Shown here in pieces: positions 60,476 to 64,000 of a stretch of DNA of 64,000 nt. Below the pieces are notes generated by a model, which saw nothing but the letters and a program-made list of their open reading frames with translations, did not search any database and had not been told where the DNA came from. The position numbers and the translations under genes are program-made. Position 1 is the stretch's first letter, and the number at the start of each line of letters is the position of its first letter. Source of the stretch: Pseudoscleropodium purum (lineage: Eukaryota > Streptophyta > Bryopsida > Hypnales > Brachytheciaceae); the NCBI GenBank assembly GCA_963969395.1, contig OZ017798.1:17228173-17292172 (forward strand). The letters are read 5' to 3'.

Positions 60476-61015
60476 TGGGATCACAATCCTATGCTCACAT
60501 AATAGCAACCCTCACATAGGTTCCTCAAAAATCTATGTTCAAAGAATTTGAAACCATCTCTTAATTGCAAACTAGACCCAACCAAATCTAATATTGTTCA
60601 ATTCTTCAAGGCTATGAGCTACATACAATACCTTGTGAAGAATTCATTCTCTTCAAAGTCCTCTATTGTAATTAAAAGATTTTGAGAAGTTATTGACTAA
60701 TATTTTTGAATGCACAAGAAAATTACCTATAATAATATATTGATGGTTTCTTATAAATTTAAACTATGATTTATTGAGAAAAAATCAACAAAGGTTCCAA
60801 GTTTTACCTTCTATTGGTTAAAAAACTCGCTTTAGACAATAACTCAAAATTACTTGCAACAAAAATGACCAAAACAACCTCAAAGTCTTGGCCTATAATA
60901 CCAAAATCCAATTGCTAATAATTGAAAATTATGCTTTTAGTGAGTTTTGAAGTAAAAAATTTTAGTGTTGATTCAACAAAGGATTATAGATATTTTTCAA
61001 ATTAGACCTTATAAA

Positions 61016-61940
61016 TCATTTCTTAACCCCTAAAGGACCAACCTTGTATTTTTGGCATTATAAATTTTTTGGGTAGGTACCTATGAGCGGAGACTTGATT
61101 TTCACAAGGTGTAGACAAGGAATATCTTTTAATGTGTCAAATTTCAAGACATTTGGAAATATAAGTCAAAAGTTATTAAGCAATATGTTGTTTATATGTC
61201 AACACAGGTAGCTCTAAAAAAATCACTTTTTTCAAAAGTTAAAATCTGAAATTGGATTATTTTATTTATTTATGCATGGAAACCTTTGAATCATTCCATT
61301 TCGATCAATGAGTCAAAAGTTATGAGGATTTTTAGTTTGCAGGCAATTTTGGACTTTCTACTTTAAAATAAACTTTGAAGTCCTATATTTAATTCAATTT
61401 TTAATTGATAGAATGTAGATTTTTTATTACAACATTTCAACCATTGGAATTGGTGTTTTTCAATTTTATAAATAAATTATTAACAATTTAGTATTTTGCA
61501 TCATTCCCTATTTCATTTTACTTACTAATTTTTGTTCTATATGTTAAACAATTCCAAATGATTTGAAAATTTTCAAGCATGTAGACAACTTGTCATTAAG
61601 AAATAAAGTCCAAAGTTACAATCATTTTGTCTTTTTTCCATGCAAATCTGACCTACTGAACTGCAGCTGCCCAAATTTCAGCAGAGTCAAAAAATGGCAC
61701 TTTTGCAAGTTCAAACACTAAGATCTTGCAATCCACACGGTGGATTCTTTTGAAATTTTTTCCACGTCTTTTTAAACTACTATACTAAATTTTAAAATTG
61801 ATATACTATAAGATCCTACAGATAAATGCATTCAAAAATGTTTTTTTTTTCTAAAATTTGATACTTGTATTAAAAATGGCAGTTTTGGAGTGTTATTAAT
61901 GAAAACATAGTCAAAGAACTTCAGGGATTAAAATCATGGC
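61016..61940 (-). repeat. Dispersed non-coding repeat, copy 2
   Basis: Inverted and diverged partner of 18970-19916. Shared blocks run in order over the full length, so both are copies of one element of about 1 kb or longer. Neither has a conserved open frame. Confidence 0.65.
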
Positions 61941-63561
61941 CAATAAAAAAAACTTAATGCATAATTCAACAAAGTTGAAGTAGTCATTTATAATAGATCA
62001 TTTATATTTTGTCCCAAAACTCCACACAATAAAGGATACTATAGGAATCAATGGATCCAACTTCTATTTTTGAATTTCAAATTACTAAAATTCATCATAG
62101 CAATCAGAAAGAACCTTAACCTCTAAAGTCCCAAGAGACTCCTCCAAAGATTCTTGAAGGTTTGGATAGGTACCTATGATCTCAATTTCTAGCAAGATAT
62201 TTTGAATTTTTTTTCAAGATATGAAGATTGATTGGCTTTTAGGGAATATAATTCCTTTCTCAATTGGTGAGCGGAAGCAAATGTTATGCCTCAATAAGCC
62301 CAAAATAGGCAAGGTCAAATAGCAAAAAAAATCAAAATTAAAATAATCAAAAATATATATTTTTTATAGATTATATTTTGTCTACGTAAAAAGATTCAAT
62401 TCATTATGTTTAAATAAGTAATGTAAAAGTTATAAAGCTTCTTGTTGTGTATGCAATCTTAGAAAATTCTTGACAAAATAATGTGTTGGATCTATTTATG
62501 AACTCAATTTTAATAATTTTTCAAAAACAAAAGTTGTAGATTGTTTAACTTTCTTTCTAGAATAATCTCACTATTGGGATTAGTCAGTGTTTCAATTCCA
62601 TCTTAGAGCTATCAAGAATTTAGTTTCACTTTCTATCTTGTACTTACTTCAACTTAATAATTCTTTAAAGAATGAAAATCATAGGGAGGGAGGGACACGA
62701 CTTGTACGTGTGTATTCTCATCAACTCAATTCTTCAACATAAAAAATTTTTAATTTACAATTTGTAGTATAAGGTTAGGGGCAAAAATATTGGTTTTTTT
62801 CTCTTTAAACCCTTATATTTTGTTATCAATACAATAAAGTATTGACTTTTCTTCCAAGCATTTTCATACTAGTTTAGAGGAAGATTTAGTGGTAGAATAT
62901 GAAAAATAAATAAATGCTTATAATTTTTGTTCTTTGTATTGAAAATGACAATTTTGAATGATTTTCATAAAAAAAAATGGACTCCAAACATTAGGGGTTC
63001 AGTGATTTCAATAAAAATATTGATGAAGCTAAAAAGATGATTTAAAACCCTTCAATAAGTTCATATATGTAGTTCAATCACTTCAATGTTTGTTGATCAC
63101 AAGCATACTTAGACACTTTTGTCATTGTATACATAATTGTAGATAATAGAAATTTAGATCTTTGTTACACTTTCCTTAATGTGTTCATCCTTTGTGGGTG
63201 TAAACATGAAATGACTCCTTGGATTGTGGCAATTGCATACGGTTGAGTATTCTCCTGCTTTACATATATGTGAGTTGAAGATGTTGTTTGTGTATTAAAA
63301 ATAATATGATATGTATTTGTTGTAAGTGGCATTATTTATAATAATTTTCTTCAAAAATTATTGTAAATTATGATTAGGAAATGAATTTCAATTTTTGGAA
63401 TTTCAATTTTTTGGAATTATTTTAACAAAAAATGTTGTATTTTGTAAAATTGCTTCTTAATATTCTTAGTTATTTCAAAACAATCATCACTTAATAATTT
63501 CTATATTTTCCTTCCAACTCAAAAGAATCGGAGTTTTAACATACTAACAAGGTGTGCAACC
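61941..63561. other. AT-rich spacer before the last gene, no gene seen
   Basis: Stops are dense in all frames. The last 100 bp are likely the promoter or 5' UTR of the gene starting at 63562. Confidence 0.4.
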
Positions 63562-63944
63562 ATGTCTAAAAAGGAACTTGAAGAGGTAAATTTTTGCTCA
63601 TTTTTTTGCTTCAAATTATATTTTAGAAGTGAGTGATTTCAAAAACCTAATTAAGAGTGATTTTAGTATGAAAATCACCTCTACTACTATAGATTTTGAG
63701 ATCTGTTTTCTAAAATTGAATTGAAATTATTCTTGATAAATTACAAGATCTAAAATAGTATTTTTGAAATGCATAGAGTATATTCATATTGGATGAGATA
63801 AAAACTATAATCAAAGATTCTATAGATGAGGCTATTGGGAGTCAACAATTCAATCATGACAAGGTTGCTTTGGAAGCAAGTCAATCTTTCTTTCTTAAAA
63901 TAATGTCAATAATGTCAAATTTGAATTCTATCACTACAAAATAA
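63562..63944 (+). CDS. Start of a Tctex-1-type dynein light chain gene (or relic)
   Basis: Exon 1 (63562-63585) encodes MSKKELEE and ends at GTAAAT. Exon 2 begins after GCATAG at 63777, in phase 0, and encodes SIFILDEIKTIIKDSIDEA then IGSQQFNHDKV. This fits the N-terminal part of Tctex-1/DYNLT light chains (a DE..I-K-x-SI-x-x-x-IG-x-x-x-F/Y-x-H-x-KV pattern), which join cytoplasmic and axonemal dyneins. After KV the match weakens and a TAA follows at 63942. So either another splice site lies before the stop and the gene continues beyond the window, or this is a truncated copy. Confidence 0.45.
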
Positions 63945-64000
63945 TTATATACTTTGTATTGACTAATGATAGAACTTTGAAATGTAGGTCACACATTGGA

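Larger units (their letters stand above)
56029..61015. other. Long AT-rich intergenic region
   Basis: No gene seen. It contains degenerate repeats (listed separately) and many stops in all frames. The plus frame at 58831-59103 is open but has no recognisable similarity. Confidence 0.4.

Overview
The window is nuclear DNA from a land plant, most probably a moss. The evidence for a moss is the style of the two large PPR-DYW editing-factor genes (long runs of near-identical blocks with motifs such as ALEWVKEVH and MYAKCGSIDDARLVFD), a likely Tctex-type dynein light chain gene (used by lineages with swimming sperm), AT-rich spacers, telo-box promoter motifs and split genes with ordinary GT-AG introns. 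The species cannot be named from sequence alone.

Layout. 1-949: the last two exons of an unrecognised gene with a Stowaway MITE in its intron. 950-3375: a spacer with a Tourist-like MITE and a broken Tc1-type transposase. 3376-41991: a very large inverted repeat (arms about 12.3 and 12.6 kb, spacer about 13.7 kb). Each arm carries, from outside inwards, a PPR-DYW gene pointing outwards, a broken OSB-type organellar ssDNA-binding protein gene, a telo-box with a small ORF, a GC-richer stretch with no recognisable gene, about 6 kb of AT-rich DNA and a foldback MITE. Over 10,178 bp (5413-15590 against 29480-39657) I found no difference between the arms in the parts compared, and the offset is constant. 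Identity stops abruptly inside the PPR coding region, so the two PPR proteins share their upstream DNA and first ~290 residues but have different RNA-recognition repeats; one has an extra PLS triplet. The spacer of the palindrome holds a decayed Ty1/copia element with very short LTRs lying against a hAT-like transposase relic, degenerate repeats and a diverged, internally deleted copy of part of the arm.

41992-64000: a (GTTATT)-type microsatellite, a two-exon gene for a small plant protein (44545-46128, minus), a three-exon partial gene of unknown function (49636-50273, minus), an apparently intact nine-exon S1/P1-type nuclease gene (51388-56028, plus) with a CACTA-ended foldback MITE in intron 7, long AT-rich repeat-derived DNA, and the start of a Tctex-1-like dynein light chain gene (63562 onwards). 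The split genes were found by reading splice sites and phases, because no single ORF reveals them.

The window has no operons. The common theme is organelle nucleic acid biology inside the palindrome (PPR-DYW RNA editing factors and an OSB relic), with the palindrome acting as a device that homogenises flanking DNA and gene starts while the gene ends diverge.
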